From positions 62,001 through 126,000 of the forward strand of contig NZ_CP072036.1 in NCBI RefSeq assembly GCF_018847375.1: a DNA stretch of 64,000 nt, read 5' to 3'. Position numbers and translations under genes: made by a program. Below, in pieces: positions 55,133 to 62,803 of the stretch (positions are counted from its first letter, which is position 1; the number at the start of each line of letters is the position of its first letter). The DNA comes from Akkermansia massiliensis. GTDB lineage: Bacteria; Verrucomicrobiota; Verrucomicrobiia; Verrucomicrobiales; Akkermansiaceae. The notes beneath the pieces are model-generated. The model saw only the letters and a list, made by a program, of their open reading frames with translations, was not told the DNA's origin and made no database searches.

Positions 55133-55717
55133 ATGAGTTCCAGCCCCTCTGTTATCCACGCTCAAGGAGGCGCGCTTGACTACCTGTTGCATGCGCACGG
55201 AGAAACACAGGAGCAATGGAGCGCGCCTTTTGACGCCACGCCCATCCTCCCGGAACTCTCAAAAGCACTCTATGAATGCGGTCTAAACCACCATCAACTT
55301 GACGTGGTAAAAGAAGAAATAGCGGATGCCCGTTTGCATATCCTTATCGGTATTTTCACTATCCTTTTTCGCAACGGCCATCACCCGCAACGCGTTACCC
55401 GGAACGTTTACAAGCTTGCCAAACTCTACTGTCCAAAATCCGTAGAAAACTTGTCGCATTCTGACCTTGCTCTCCTGACCAGTGATACCATTTCCGCATC
55501 ATCCATGCGGGCGCACGCCTGCAACGATTTCCTTGACTCCTTAACACCCGATCAAGCGCAAGCTCTTATCGGGAAATACGGGAAGACTGCCCTGCGCAAG
55601 CTTGCACAAGTATCTTGGACCAGCCGGAAGGCTCAAAAGAAATCCCGCAAAAAAAAGAAGCAGGACGCCCCCAAACCGCGCACCCGCAAACACCCGGAAC
55701 TCAACCTTGATCTGTAA
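55133..55717 (+). CDS. Hypothetical protein of the tRNA-flanked island
   Basis: A 194-residue protein that I do not recognise. It is helical, with HPQRVTRNVYKLAKLYCP and LDSLTPDQAQALIGKYGKTA, and a very basic tail (KAQKKSRKKKKQDAPKPRTRK) suggesting nucleic acid binding. Codon use and base composition differ from the core genes. An A/G-rich stretch with several Gs (GGGAAGGGGGG) precedes the ATG. Its place next to tRNA-Cys and near an endolysin remnant suggests phage or mobile origin. Confidence 0.6.
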   Translation: MSSSPSVIHAQGGALDYLLHAHGETQEQWSAPFDATPILPELSKALYECGLNHHQLDVVKEEIADARLHILIGIFTILFRNGHHPQRVTRNVYKLAKLYCPKSVENLSHSDLALLTSDTISASSMRAHACNDFLDSLTPDQAQALIGKYGKTALRKLAQVSWTSRKAQKKSRKKKKQDAPKPRTRKHPELNLDL

Positions 55718-55911
55718 CGGAAAAGGACGAAGATGGACACGAAAGCAAGATACCCCGCTATAAGTTCACCCAAGCTTCCAATAAACGCTTTTCCTTCCTG
55801 CTCAATTCCACTTATGGCGGCAAGACGTTCCAGTTAAATGACGGCCGCACCGTCAAATGGGACTCCCGCGGAAAAAAGCGAAGTAAGAAATACACTTTCC
55901 AAATTACTTGA
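55711..55911 (+). pseudogene. Open fragment without a start codon
   Basis: Directly after the preceding gene, in a different frame, an open stretch of about 66 codons has coding character (RYKFTQASNKRFSFLLNSTY, DGRTVKWDSRGKKRSKKYTF) and ends at TGA 55909. It has no usual start codon. It is probably the 3' remnant of a gene whose front was lost, or an in-frame tail separated by a frameshift. Family not recognised. Confidence 0.45.
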
Positions 55912-55934
55912 TAAAAGCTGATAAAAGCTGATAA
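55912..55934 (+). repeat. Short tandem repeat
   Basis: GATAAAAGCT occurs twice in a row, followed by GATAAT, just after the fragment's stop codon. Too short to be more than a local duplication. Confidence 0.5.
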
Positions 55935-55942
55935 TATTTATC

Positions 55943-56050
55943 TTGACAAAAAGTGGTTCTAGCACATATTGGCATTACTACTAGTTCGTGTATCGCATAC
56001 ACCTCTAAAAAATCGCCCCAGCCTGCGTCACCAGGCCGGGGCTTTCTTTT
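55943..56050 (+). ncRNA. Candidate small RNA with own promoter and terminator
   Basis: TTGACA (55943-55948) and, 18 bases on, TATTGG (55967-55972) could start a transcript near 55979. The predicted RNA of about 72 bases has a perfect hairpin GTGTAT-CGC-ATACAC (55988-56002) and ends with a GC-rich hairpin GCCCCaGCCTG/CAGGCcGGGGC (56015-56042) followed by TTTCTTTT. The same hairpin is a terminator for the opposite strand, where GATTTTTT follows. No protein frame is seen within it. The -10 box is weak. Confidence 0.35.
56009..56050 (-). terminator. Bidirectional terminator
   Basis: The GC-rich stem at 56015-56042 is followed on the minus strand by a T6 tract and on the plus strand by TTTCTTTT. 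It ends the small minus-strand frame at 56049-56111 and the candidate small RNA. Confidence 0.8.
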
Positions 56051-56111
56051 AGCTAGTCAGAACAATAATAAGTTCCATCAGCCGTACTACTAATTCGGGG
56101 TTAAGTATCAC
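56049..56111 (-). CDS. Candidate 20-residue hydrophobic peptide with a perfect ribosome site
   Basis: AAAGGAGGTG on the minus strand (56127-56118) is a near-perfect Shine-Dalgarno site, unusual for this genome. The GTG at 56111, eight bases from GGAGG, opens a 20-codon frame, MILNPELVVRLMELIIVLTS, ending at TAA just before a strong terminator. A closer ATG (56113) is followed at once by TGA. Its hydrophobic core could span or bind a membrane, as holin-like or type I toxin peptides do. It lies downstream of an endolysin remnant on the same strand. Small size makes chance possible. Confidence 0.4.
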   Translation of the reverse strand: MILNPELVVRLMELIIVLTS

Positions 56112-56190
56112 ATGTTACACCTCCTTTCTTTAGTCCGGGACCAACCCGGCAATGCGGATATACAGGAATATCCCCTTTATTACAATTTAT

Positions 56191-56470
56191 TTACAACCGC
56201 GCAAACTGAAAGTGCATCCAGTCATAATCCCGCTCCCGCCCCAGGGACACGCCGCCTTCATCTTCCACGAACTCCCAAAAGGCATCATAATCCGTTCCGG
56301 AAAGGCGTGCCTGCGGCCGATGAACTTTTAGGCCGTTATGGTCAGGGTCCATTCTACCGCAATCCCCCAAGAATGCATTGACGGCCGGCTAATGGTCATT
56401 CGGTAGCTTCCGCCATTGCGCCAGGCCGCCGCCCCTTGGCTTCTCAAGCTGCTGCCCGGACACAGGAAGT
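56191..56470 (-). pseudogene. M15-family phage endolysin remnant (frameshifted)
   Basis: The minus strand encodes SRPSMHSWGIAVEW (metal ligands His and, after frame repair, Asp in VEWDPDHNGL), the hallmark of phage L-alanyl-D-glutamate/D-Ala-D-Ala peptidases of family M15. The frame breaks at about 56349; adding one base after GAATGG lets it continue as VHRPQARLSGTDYDAFWEF to the third metal ligand in GRERDYDWMHFQFARL and stop at 56191. The N-terminal part has no start that I can support, so the gene is both truncated and frameshifted. It would cut cell-wall peptides during phage lysis. Confidence 0.75.
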
Positions 56471-56511
56471 GCTGCACTCCTTGGCAAAAGTGACAGTTAG
56501 AGTTTAGACAA

Positions 56512-56538
56512 CAAAAAAGCCGTACCCTGTGAGGGCAC
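56512..56538 (-). terminator. Terminator after the coiled-coil gene pair
   Basis: GTGCCCT and AGGGTAC pair around CAC on the minus strand, followed by GGCTTTTTTG. It lies 30 bases past the stop at 56568. Confidence 0.8.
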
Positions 56539-56567
56539 GACTAGAGAGGGGAAGGCAATGTGACTTA

Positions 56568-57128
56568 TCAGGCGTATCTATTTGTAAAAGAAAAAGAAAT
56601 GAGCGTAAGAATTGCTAAAATTCCAATGATTGCGTATCCTGTGAATTGAGCGTTTCTCAGTCTTTGCTGATGCTTATCTTGAATATCCATTTTTTGCTTG
56701 TTGATGTCACGGCGAACGTCGCTAAGCCTGGTTTCTAAAGAATTTTTTGCGTCCAGTAGGTCGTTAATTGTGTTCTGAAGCTTTTTAATGGAGAGTTTGT
56801 GTTCTTCGTGGAGTTTTAGAAGGTCCTGGTGTGCTTTTTCTCCTACGGGCACTTTTGCCACGAATTCTTCAGAGTGTTCAAGGTGTGCAACTGGTTTATT
56901 ATGCGGAGAGTTCAATTGCATAAATTTTTCTTCCGCCCGATCCATTTGGACCAATTCTTTTTCCATAGTATCTATGGATTCCATGAGTTTTCTGTTTTGC
57001 AGGGCAACCGCTTTGTTCATGTTCCTGTGCTTTTTTTCCATGGCTTCCTTGGCTTCAATGATCGCATAAGAGGTTCCTCGGCCTCCAGCCCTTCCGCTTG
57101 CCATTGATGCGCGGGCGGCGGACCTCAT
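56568..57128 (-). CDS. Coiled-coil protein with C-terminal membrane anchor (island)
   Basis: A 186-residue protein (from ATG 57128) with long charged helices (AMEKKHRNMNKAVALQNRK; DLLDAKNSLETRLSDVRRD) and a terminal membrane segment, TGYAIIGILAILTLISFSF. The frame stays open upstream to about 57253 with coding character (IAKLLDKNKQQITLNNRKLA, IIKRDTEDIARRADAMRS), so the true start may be a non-ATG codon near the previous gene's stop at 57233. I do not know the family; tail-anchored coiled coils occur among phage structural and lysis-accessory proteins. DNA is A+T-rich. Confidence 0.6.
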   Translation of the reverse strand: MRSAARASMASGRAGGRGTSYAIIEAKEAMEKKHRNMNKAVALQNRKLMESIDTMEKELVQMDRAEEKFMQLNSPHNKPVAHLEHSEEFVAKVPVGEKAHQDLLKLHEEHKLSIKKLQNTINDLLDAKNSLETRLSDVRRDINKQKMDIQDKHQQRLRNAQFTGYAIIGILAILTLISFSFTNRYA

Positions 57129-57232
57129 AGCGTCTGCCCGTCTTGCTATGTCTTCCGTATCACGTTTAATGATGTCAGCAAGTTTCCTATTATTAAGAGT
57201 TATCTGTTGTTTATTTTTATCAAGTAATTTAG

Positions 57233-57673
57233 CTATTCTGCCCGTCGTGTTTTAAAAGTCGCCAGCGTGACTTCCCATTCCTTAGCAGTTAATTCACGGT
57301 TAGCTAGTGCTGTTTCCACAGCGGCCTTTTTACGGCGTAAAGCCCGTTCCGCGTTCTGTTGTGCTGTTCGTTCCTGTTGTGCTTGTGTTTGTTTGAGGAT
57401 AGTTTCTAACGCATCCCTCTTGTTCCGGAATGTTTCTTCTTCCAGGTCAAGAGTGTCATAAGATTCCTTTATCTTTCTCTCCAGATTATTGATTTTGGGC
57501 TCTGTAGTGAGTTGCAGCTTTTCCAGTTGAGAGTTCAGTTCATTTACGTTCTGGTCGTGTTGTACTGTCAAATGGTTATTGTACCAGACTGTTCCAATGA
57601 TGGCTAGATAGTAAGGATGGATAGCAGATAGCGCATAGTTTTTGTAGCAGATACCGCCGTTATATATTGGCAT
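57233..57673 (-). CDS. Coiled-coil protein with N-terminal hydrophobic segment (island)
   Basis: A 146-residue protein: a short hydrophobic stretch near residues 14-30 (YALSAIHPYYLAIIGTVWY) and then a long coiled coil (NELNSQLEKLQLTTEPKINN, KRDALETILKQTQAQQERTA). It ends in the overlapping start region of the next gene, so the pair is likely translated together. Together they look like a two-part membrane-associated filament or adaptor. Family not recognised; base composition differs from the core genome. Confidence 0.6.
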   Translation of the reverse strand: MPIYNGGICYKNYALSAIHPYYLAIIGTVWYNNHLTVQHDQNVNELNSQLEKLQLTTEPKINNLERKIKESYDTLDLEEETFRNKRDALETILKQTQAQQERTAQQNAERALRRKKAAVETALANRELTAKEWEVTLATFKTRRAE

Positions 57674-57852
57674 TATTTGGCATGCAAGTTTTTTGTATTG
57701 GCTTGGTATTGGTGAATCAGGTTGTTTTCACACTTTCAAGAATGAGGGAGGGAACTCCCGTAAGTACGCTTTTTTGCGGCCTTGGTTAAATAGTTCTTGC
57801 CTTTTGCGCGGTGGTTGTGTTTACTCCGTCGCGCAGTCCCTGCAAACCTAAT

Positions 57853-57928
57853 GTCGCGTTCGTCTAGCGGTCTAGGACTCCCGCCTTTCACGCGGGCAAC
57901 ACGGGTTCGAGTCCCGTACGCGATGCCA
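57853..57928 (+). tRNA. tRNA-Glu (TTC)
   Basis: Acceptor GTCGCGT pairs with ACGCGAT, anticodon stem CCCGC/GCGGG with loop CTTTCAC gives TTC, T arm ACGGG TTCGAGT CCCGT, discriminator G and encoded CCA. A T6 tract follows. It forms the right border of the island. Confidence 0.95.
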
Positions 57929-58029
57929 GTTTTTTCTTTTCCTTCCGTCTTGAACCGGAATCTTTTTTACGCCATCCCCCCGGTATGTTTCTGGATTTTT
58001 CCACCCGTTGTGGTATGGTTACTTCCGCC

Positions 58030-58242
58030 ATGGCAGCCCAGAACGAAATTACGCTGAACGGAGCCCCGTATGGACTGGCGGAACCCTGTTCCGTTTCCCG
58101 GCTTCTGGAACTCTTGAACATGAACGGCAAACCCGTCGTCGTGGAGCACAACGGCTCCGCGCTTCTGCCGCAGGATTTTTCCCGGATTACGGTTTCTCCC
58201 GGAGACCGGGTGGAAATCGTCTCCATCGTCGCCGGCGGCTAG
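58030..58242 (+). CDS. thiS: Thiamine biosynthesis sulfur carrier ThiS
   Basis: A 70-residue ubiquitin-like protein with the C-terminal VEIVSIVAGG; the final Gly-Gly is thiocarboxylated and gives sulfur for the thiazole ring. MAAQNEITLNGAPYGL opens the fold; LLNMNGKPVVVEHNG is characteristic. Start ATG 58030 gives the normal length; ATG 58015 is possible. thiG and other thi genes are not adjacent, so it stands as a single gene before mutL. Confidence 0.9.
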   Translation: MAAQNEITLNGAPYGLAEPCSVSRLLELLNMNGKPVVVEHNGSALLPQDFSRITVSPGDRVEIVSIVAGG

Positions 58243-58284
58243 GCTCCCTTTTTCCTTTATTTCCCTTCCCAATCCGTCACCGCC

Positions 58285-60192
58285 ATGCCCTCCATCCACG
58301 TCATGTCCCCCACTCTTGCCAGCCAGGTGGCGGCGGGCGAGGTGGTGGAACGCCCCGCCTCCGTCGTGAAGGAGCTGGTGGAAAACAGCCTGGACGCCGG
58401 AGCCAGATCCGTGCGGGTGGAGATACGCCGCGGAGGCGTGGGCCTGATCAAGGTGACGGACGACGGCTGCGGCATGTCCCGGGAAGACGCGTGCCTGTGC
58501 GCCAAGCGGCACGCCACCAGCAAGCTTTCCTCCCTGGAGGACCTGTTTGAAATCACTCACCTAGGCTTCCGCGGAGAGGCCATTCCCAGCATTGCCAGCG
58601 TCTCCCGCTTCAAGCTCTGCACCAGGCAGCAGCAGGCGCTGGAGGGCTGGGAAGTACGCATCGACGGCGGGCTGGAGCACGAGCCGAGAAGTTCCGGCGT
58701 CTCCCCCGGCACCGCCATTGAGGTCTCCGACCTGTTTTACAATACCCCGGCACGCCGCAAGTTCCTGAAATCCGCGGAGACGGAAGCTTCCCATGTGGAG
58801 CACCAGATACGCCTGCATGCCCTGGCCTATCCCCAGGTGCGCTTTACCTACAAGCGGGACGACCAGCTCGTCTTCGACCTTCCGGCCACGGCGGACCTGC
58901 GCGTCCGCATCTCCGCGCTGACGGATGCGGCTACGGCGGCAGCCCTGATTCCGATAGAAACGACCATCGGGCCCGGCATTTCCGTCACGGGCTTCCTGCT
59001 CCCGCTTTCCGAGGCCAGGCGCACCAGAAAGGGGCAGTACGTCTTCATGAACACCCGCCCCGTGGAGGACCAGCTCATCAACCGGGCCATCCGGGACGGC
59101 TACGGCGGTTTTCCCACCGGGCTGCATCCGGCGCTCTTCCTGTACATGGAGGTGGAGCCCGCGCTGGTGGACGTCAACGTGCACCCAGCCAAGAAGGAGG
59201 TGAGGTTCCGCCGTTCCGCGGACGTGGTTAATACCATTGTGGAGGCGATTGCCAACACCCTCCAAAAACACGCCCGGCAGGAAATTCACGCTTCCGCCGC
59301 CGTGCCGGAGACGGACGGCGGCCCTCCGGAACCGCCTTCCGCCGCGCCGCATGGGGAAACACCCTCCCGGGCGGACAATTCCCAGGCCTTCCCTCCGGCA
59401 AAACCCCGCACGGCCCCCGCTCCTTCCTCCAAACTCCCTTCCCTTTCTTCCCCCGCCCCCAGCAGGCAATCACGGGAGGCTGTTCCTCTTCCCCCCCTGC
59501 GCCCCATTCCCCTGAAGCAGGTTCCCGCCACCCAGGGGAAACTGGATTTCCAGCATCAGGCGGAGGGCGGCGGCGCAAGGGACGCCTGCGGAAAGGCCGC
59601 TCCGGAGAGGGACGCCACCGCCGGGTTCACCTATATGGGAACCCTCCACCAGCAATTCGCCCTGTTTGAAACGCCGGAGGGCCTGGTGCTGATGCATCCC
59701 AGGGCCGCGCGGGAACGCATCATCTTTGAACGGCTGCGGGCGCACCGGGAAGCGCCCATGCCGTCCCAGCAGCTTCTGGACCCGGTGATACTGGACCTGG
59801 ACCCGCGGGATTTTGCCGTTATCCAGCAGTTCGCACCCCACTTTGACCAGGCCGGAATGACCGTCACGCCCTTCGGCCAGAACACGATCAGGATAGAATC
59901 CCTGCCCGCCCTGCTGGAACTGGAGAACGCCCGCGCCTTCCTGCTGGAGCTGGTGGACCGCCTCACCCAGTCCGAATTCAGCCGGAACGCCAAACGCATG
60001 GCTTATGAGACCTTCATCGGGGAAATCGCCAGGAAATCCGCCTGGAAGGAACGTATTTCCCCGCACCGCGCCCCGGCCATCCTGAAAGAACTGCTGGCCT
60101 GCGAAGTGCCGTACTGCACCCCGGGCGGCAAGCCCACGCTGGTGAATTATTCCATTCCGGAGATCAAACGCAAATTCGGCATCCAGGCGTAA
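58285..60192 (+). CDS. mutL: DNA mismatch repair protein MutL
   Basis: A 635-residue GHKL ATPase. The ATP-binding motifs are VKELVENSLDAGARS, KVTDDGCGMS, RHATSKLSS and LGFRGEAIPSIASVS; NVHPAKKEVRFR closes the N-terminal half. A Pro/Ser-rich linker (about residues 335-430) leads to the dimerisation domain. The endonuclease motif DQHAxxE is not conserved: the matching place reads LMHPRAARERIIFE, so nicking activity is doubtful, as in MutH-type systems, although no MutH is visible. It is 42 bases after thiS. mutS is not in the window. Confidence 0.93.
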   Translation: MPSIHVMSPTLASQVAAGEVVERPASVVKELVENSLDAGARSVRVEIRRGGVGLIKVTDDGCGMSREDACLCAKRHATSKLSSLEDLFEITHLGFRGEAIPSIASVSRFKLCTRQQQALEGWEVRIDGGLEHEPRSSGVSPGTAIEVSDLFYNTPARRKFLKSAETEASHVEHQIRLHALAYPQVRFTYKRDDQLVFDLPATADLRVRISALTDAATAAALIPIETTIGPGISVTGFLLPLSEARRTRKGQYVFMNTRPVEDQLINRAIRDGYGGFPTGLHPALFLYMEVEPALVDVNVHPAKKEVRFRRSADVVNTIVEAIANTLQKHARQEIHASAAVPETDGGPPEPPSAAPHGETPSRADNSQAFPPAKPRTAPAPSSKLPSLSSPAPSRQSREAVPLPPLRPIPLKQVPATQGKLDFQHQAEGGGARDACGKAAPERDATAGFTYMGTLHQQFALFETPEGLVLMHPRAARERIIFERLRAHREAPMPSQQLLDPVILDLDPRDFAVIQQFAPHFDQAGMTVTPFGQNTIRIESLPALLELENARAFLLELVDRLTQSEFSRNAKRMAYETFIGEIARKSAWKERISPHRAPAILKELLACEVPYCTPGGKPTLVNYSIPEIKRKFGIQA

Positions 60193-60553
60193 CGGGCCGG
60201 GAAAGCGGAAGGCCGGATACCTGGTCTTTCAGCTCCACATTTGAAATGGAAGGCCGCGCAGAAGAGCAGCAGGCCTTTGCCGCGGCCGAAAGGAAACCGG
60301 GAGCCAGCGAAGGAATGTTCAAGAGAATGAAGGAATACGGTTTTTGAAAGTGCGGCCTTTGTCCGTGCATTCATTCAGAAGCATGCGGCGCTTCCTGAAA
60401 GCCTTCTTTCAAAACAGGAGGTAAATGCCATCCTTCCATGAAAGCCGTTTTTCACTCCATTCCTTTTATCTCCCTTTCCTCCCCCTTTTCCGGCCCATCC
60501 GGTTTTAACGCGCGGGCCGCCGCATCCATCCCGTCCTGTACGGAAGCTTGCTC
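60193..60553 (+). other. Intergenic region after mutL
   Basis: About 360 bases with no supported gene. A stem GGCCGCG/CGCGGCC lies near 60252-60288. The promoter for the next gene follows at its end. Confidence 0.45.
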
Positions 60554-60582
60554 TTGGCAAGGGGGGGTCCCGCGTTTATAAT
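60554..60582 (+). promoter_or_regulatory. Strong promoter of the O-antigen-ligase-like gene
   Basis: TTGGCA (60554-60559), exactly 17 bases, and a perfect TATAAT (60577-60582). The expected start of transcription near 60589 rules out the ATGs at 60581 and upstream and supports ATG 60620. Confidence 0.75.
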
Positions 60583-60619
60583 GTTACCTTCCCTGTCGTC
60601 ATCCAGCCCGTTCCCAGCC

Positions 60620-62572
60620 ATGCCAGACCCCGCCCCCAGCAAGCCTTCCGCACCACGCATTGCTGAAACCGCCGCCGGAAAAGCCCTGATGGCCCTGCTG
60701 GCCCTTTTTTACGCCCTTCTGGCGACGGCGGCGGCAGGTGGGGAGTGGCACACCCTTTTTCTTCCCGCCTGCCTTCTGGCGGCGGCCCTTCTGCTGTTCT
60801 GCTTCTGCATCCTCCGGGGGTACAAGATTCCCAGCCCCGGGCTGCCGGGATGGCTGGCGCTGGGGCTGGGAGGCGGCTATTTCCTCCTGCGGGCGTGGTT
60901 TTCACCCTGGTTTTACTATGAGGGAGTGGCGGACCTGGGCCTCATCGTCACGGCCATGGCCATGTTCATGGCGGGGGCGTATGCCGGAGCCGGGAATGGG
61001 GAAAGGAGCGTTCTTCCCGTGCTGGCGGCGGCGCTGGGATTGCTGAACGCCCTGCTGTGGGGGTACCAGAACATGACGGGTACGGAGGCCTCCTGGTTCA
61101 GGCCGGATTATTCCCTGTTCGGAACGGAGCTGCGCAACATCGGGCTCTTCGGGTACAAGAATTTTTCCGCTCATTTCCTGTCCGTCACGGGATTTTTCCT
61201 CTGCGCGTACAGCATGGCTTCCGCCAGGAAATGGGGCATCAGCCTGTTCACGGGGCTGGCGCTCGTTCTCGTTTCCTTCACCTGCAGTTCCCGCGCCGCC
61301 TTTCCGAATGCGCTGGCTGGCGTCACCCTGTGCTTTTTCATTTATACCTCCAGCGTTTTCCGCAATAACAGGAAATTTTATACGGCGGCCATCTTGTTCA
61401 TCCTGCTTCTCTTCCTGGGAGCGGCTTATGCCGTGCTGGACCTGGCCAACGGAGCCGGAAAGCTGGCCTCCCTGCTGGATACGTTCTCCTTCGGGAGCCG
61501 TCTGGACCTGTCCAAACTGGCGTGGGCGCTGGCGGACCAGGCCCCATGGTTCGGCCACGGCAGCCGGATGTTCACCAACCTTTCCACGGAGTTTTTTGCC
61601 GGGGCCAGCCTCCCCAATTTCGCCCACCATGAGTACGCGCAGGCCGCCTGCGACTACGGTTATGCCGGGCTGGGGCTGATGCTGGCCCTGCTGGTCCTGT
61701 TCCTCTTTTCCGGGTTCCGGAGCGTGCTCAAGCTGGCGGGGGAACACCAGCGCGCCAATCCCCTGGGGCCGGCTGCCTTCTGCGTGCTGTGCATCGCCGC
61801 CTTCCATGCCTATGGGGAGTTCATCTGGCACAATCCGGCATTGCTGGGCGCCAGCGCCCTGTGCTGCGGCATCACTTGCACCGCCTCCCTTTCCCGGGTG
61901 AAGGCCTCCCGGCGCGCCGGACGCTGGTTCCAGGCCTCTGCCGCGCTGCTGCTGGCGGCGCTGGCCCTGTGCTACGCGTTCCGGGCTTTCCCGGTCTGGA
62001 AGGCCTCCCTCCGGGCCGTTCCGGTTTCCTCCAACGAACGGCTTCCCATGCTGGAAGAGGCCGCTTCCAGCAGCCTGGACCCGGACCTGGTGCGGCGCAG
62101 CATCCTGCATGCCGTGGGCAGTCCTGCCGCTCCAGACGAGGCGCGGCTCAAGGAACTGGAACGGCAGGAGGAAGAGGCGGAATTGCGGAGTCCCGGCAAT
62201 CACGGCCTGGCAGCGGCCAAAAGCCTGCTTTACATCCGCCAGGGGCGCCTTGCGGAGGCGGAGAGGCTGCTGCGCCCCTATGTGGAGAGTCCCGGCAGGT
62301 TTGACGACCGCATGTTCGCCTGGACCACCATTTACAGTAATATGCTGTATTCCTGGAGCGCGGCCATTGCGGCCCAGTCTCCGGGGCAGGCCCTGTCCAT
62401 GGCGCTGACGGCCCAGCGCCTGATGTCCGCCCAGACGGATCAATGGCTGTTTCACGGCTCTCTGAATCCCCAGGTCAGGAAGGAACACGACCTGCGCCTC
62501 AGCGAGCTCAAGATGCTCATCATGACGCTCCAGGCCCGCGGAGCGGTGCCCGACCCCTCCTGGCGGAAATAG
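60620..62572 (+). CDS. O-antigen ligase/polymerase-like membrane protein with helical tail
   Basis: A 650-residue protein with about 10-12 membrane segments, one of the Wzy_C/WaaL superfamily. The periplasmic-loop pattern is recognisable: NIGLFGYKNFSAHFLSVTGF, CSSRAAFPNALAGV, then GHGSRMFTNLSTEFFAGASL and NFAHHEYAQAACDYGYAGLG, which contains the conserved H-N-x-Y/E loop typical of O-antigen ligases. After the membrane part a helical, TPR-like region (about residues 470-650; RQEEEAELRSPGNHGLAAAK, QGRLAEAERLLRPYVE) faces the periplasm. It may join or polymerise surface glycans or glycosylate proteins. No sugar-transfer cluster is beside it. Confidence 0.78.
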   Translation: MPDPAPSKPSAPRIAETAAGKALMALLALFYALLATAAAGGEWHTLFLPACLLAAALLLFCFCILRGYKIPSPGLPGWLALGLGGGYFLLRAWFSPWFYYEGVADLGLIVTAMAMFMAGAYAGAGNGERSVLPVLAAALGLLNALLWGYQNMTGTEASWFRPDYSLFGTELRNIGLFGYKNFSAHFLSVTGFFLCAYSMASARKWGISLFTGLALVLVSFTCSSRAAFPNALAGVTLCFFIYTSSVFRNNRKFYTAAILFILLLFLGAAYAVLDLANGAGKLASLLDTFSFGSRLDLSKLAWALADQAPWFGHGSRMFTNLSTEFFAGASLPNFAHHEYAQAACDYGYAGLGLMLALLVLFLFSGFRSVLKLAGEHQRANPLGPAAFCVLCIAAFHAYGEFIWHNPALLGASALCCGITCTASLSRVKASRRAGRWFQASAALLLAALALCYAFRAFPVWKASLRAVPVSSNERLPMLEEAASSSLDPDLVRRSILHAVGSPAAPDEARLKELERQEEEAELRSPGNHGLAAAKSLLYIRQGRLAEAERLLRPYVESPGRFDDRMFAWTTIYSNMLYSWSAAIAAQSPGQALSMALTAQRLMSAQTDQWLFHGSLNPQVRKEHDLRLSELKMLIMTLQARGAVPDPSWRK

Positions 62573-62641
62573 TATTTTTTTGGCGGCCAACCATCAAAGA
62601 TTGCAGCGTTTGATGATTGAACAGGATGCATCCCATGCTGA

Positions 62642-62803
62642 ACAGATGCGCCGGCAACCATCTCTGCAAACATTATTGCCAAGACAAAAAATGAACAGTA
62701 CATGGCGCTTGAACAAGCGGAACGCATTTGCTATGCCATGAACTGCACACCAAACGATATATTAGAATTTATGCCGGAGGAGGCAACACAACATGACCGA
62801 TAA
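62642..62803 (+). pseudogene. 3' remnant of an XRE-type transcriptional regulator
   Basis: An open frame of 53 codons without a proper front encodes DAPATISANIIAKTKNEQYM and LEQAERICYAMNCTPNDILE, ending FMPEEATQHDR. This is the second half of a Cro/C1-type helix-turn-helix of the short family ending CxxNCTPNDILEFIPEE. The N-terminal helices are missing; an in-frame stop stands at 62639. The stop overlaps the start of hsdM, so the regulator probably once headed this operon. Confidence 0.7.

Noticed and set aside
55912..55934. Tandem GATAAAAGCT units as a possible CRISPR start or iteron
   Set aside because: Only two 10-base copies, no spacers, no cas or replication genes.
56228..56240. TCCCGCTCCCGCC, matching 13 bases of the tRNA-Cys 3' end, as an att site
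   Set aside because: The same bases encode the conserved GRERDYD part of the endolysin on the minus strand, so chance similarity is likelier; the match breaks at the next base.
56112..56381. An 89-residue plus-strand protein
   Set aside because: It lies opposite the endolysin remnant, whose minus-strand motifs explain the open frame.
57233..57256. Programmed -1 frameshift joining the two coiled-coil genes (ACTTTTAAAACA)
   Set aside because: The -1 frame has a stop inside the candidate slip site and the heptamer does not fit the canonical pattern; simple gene overlap is more likely.
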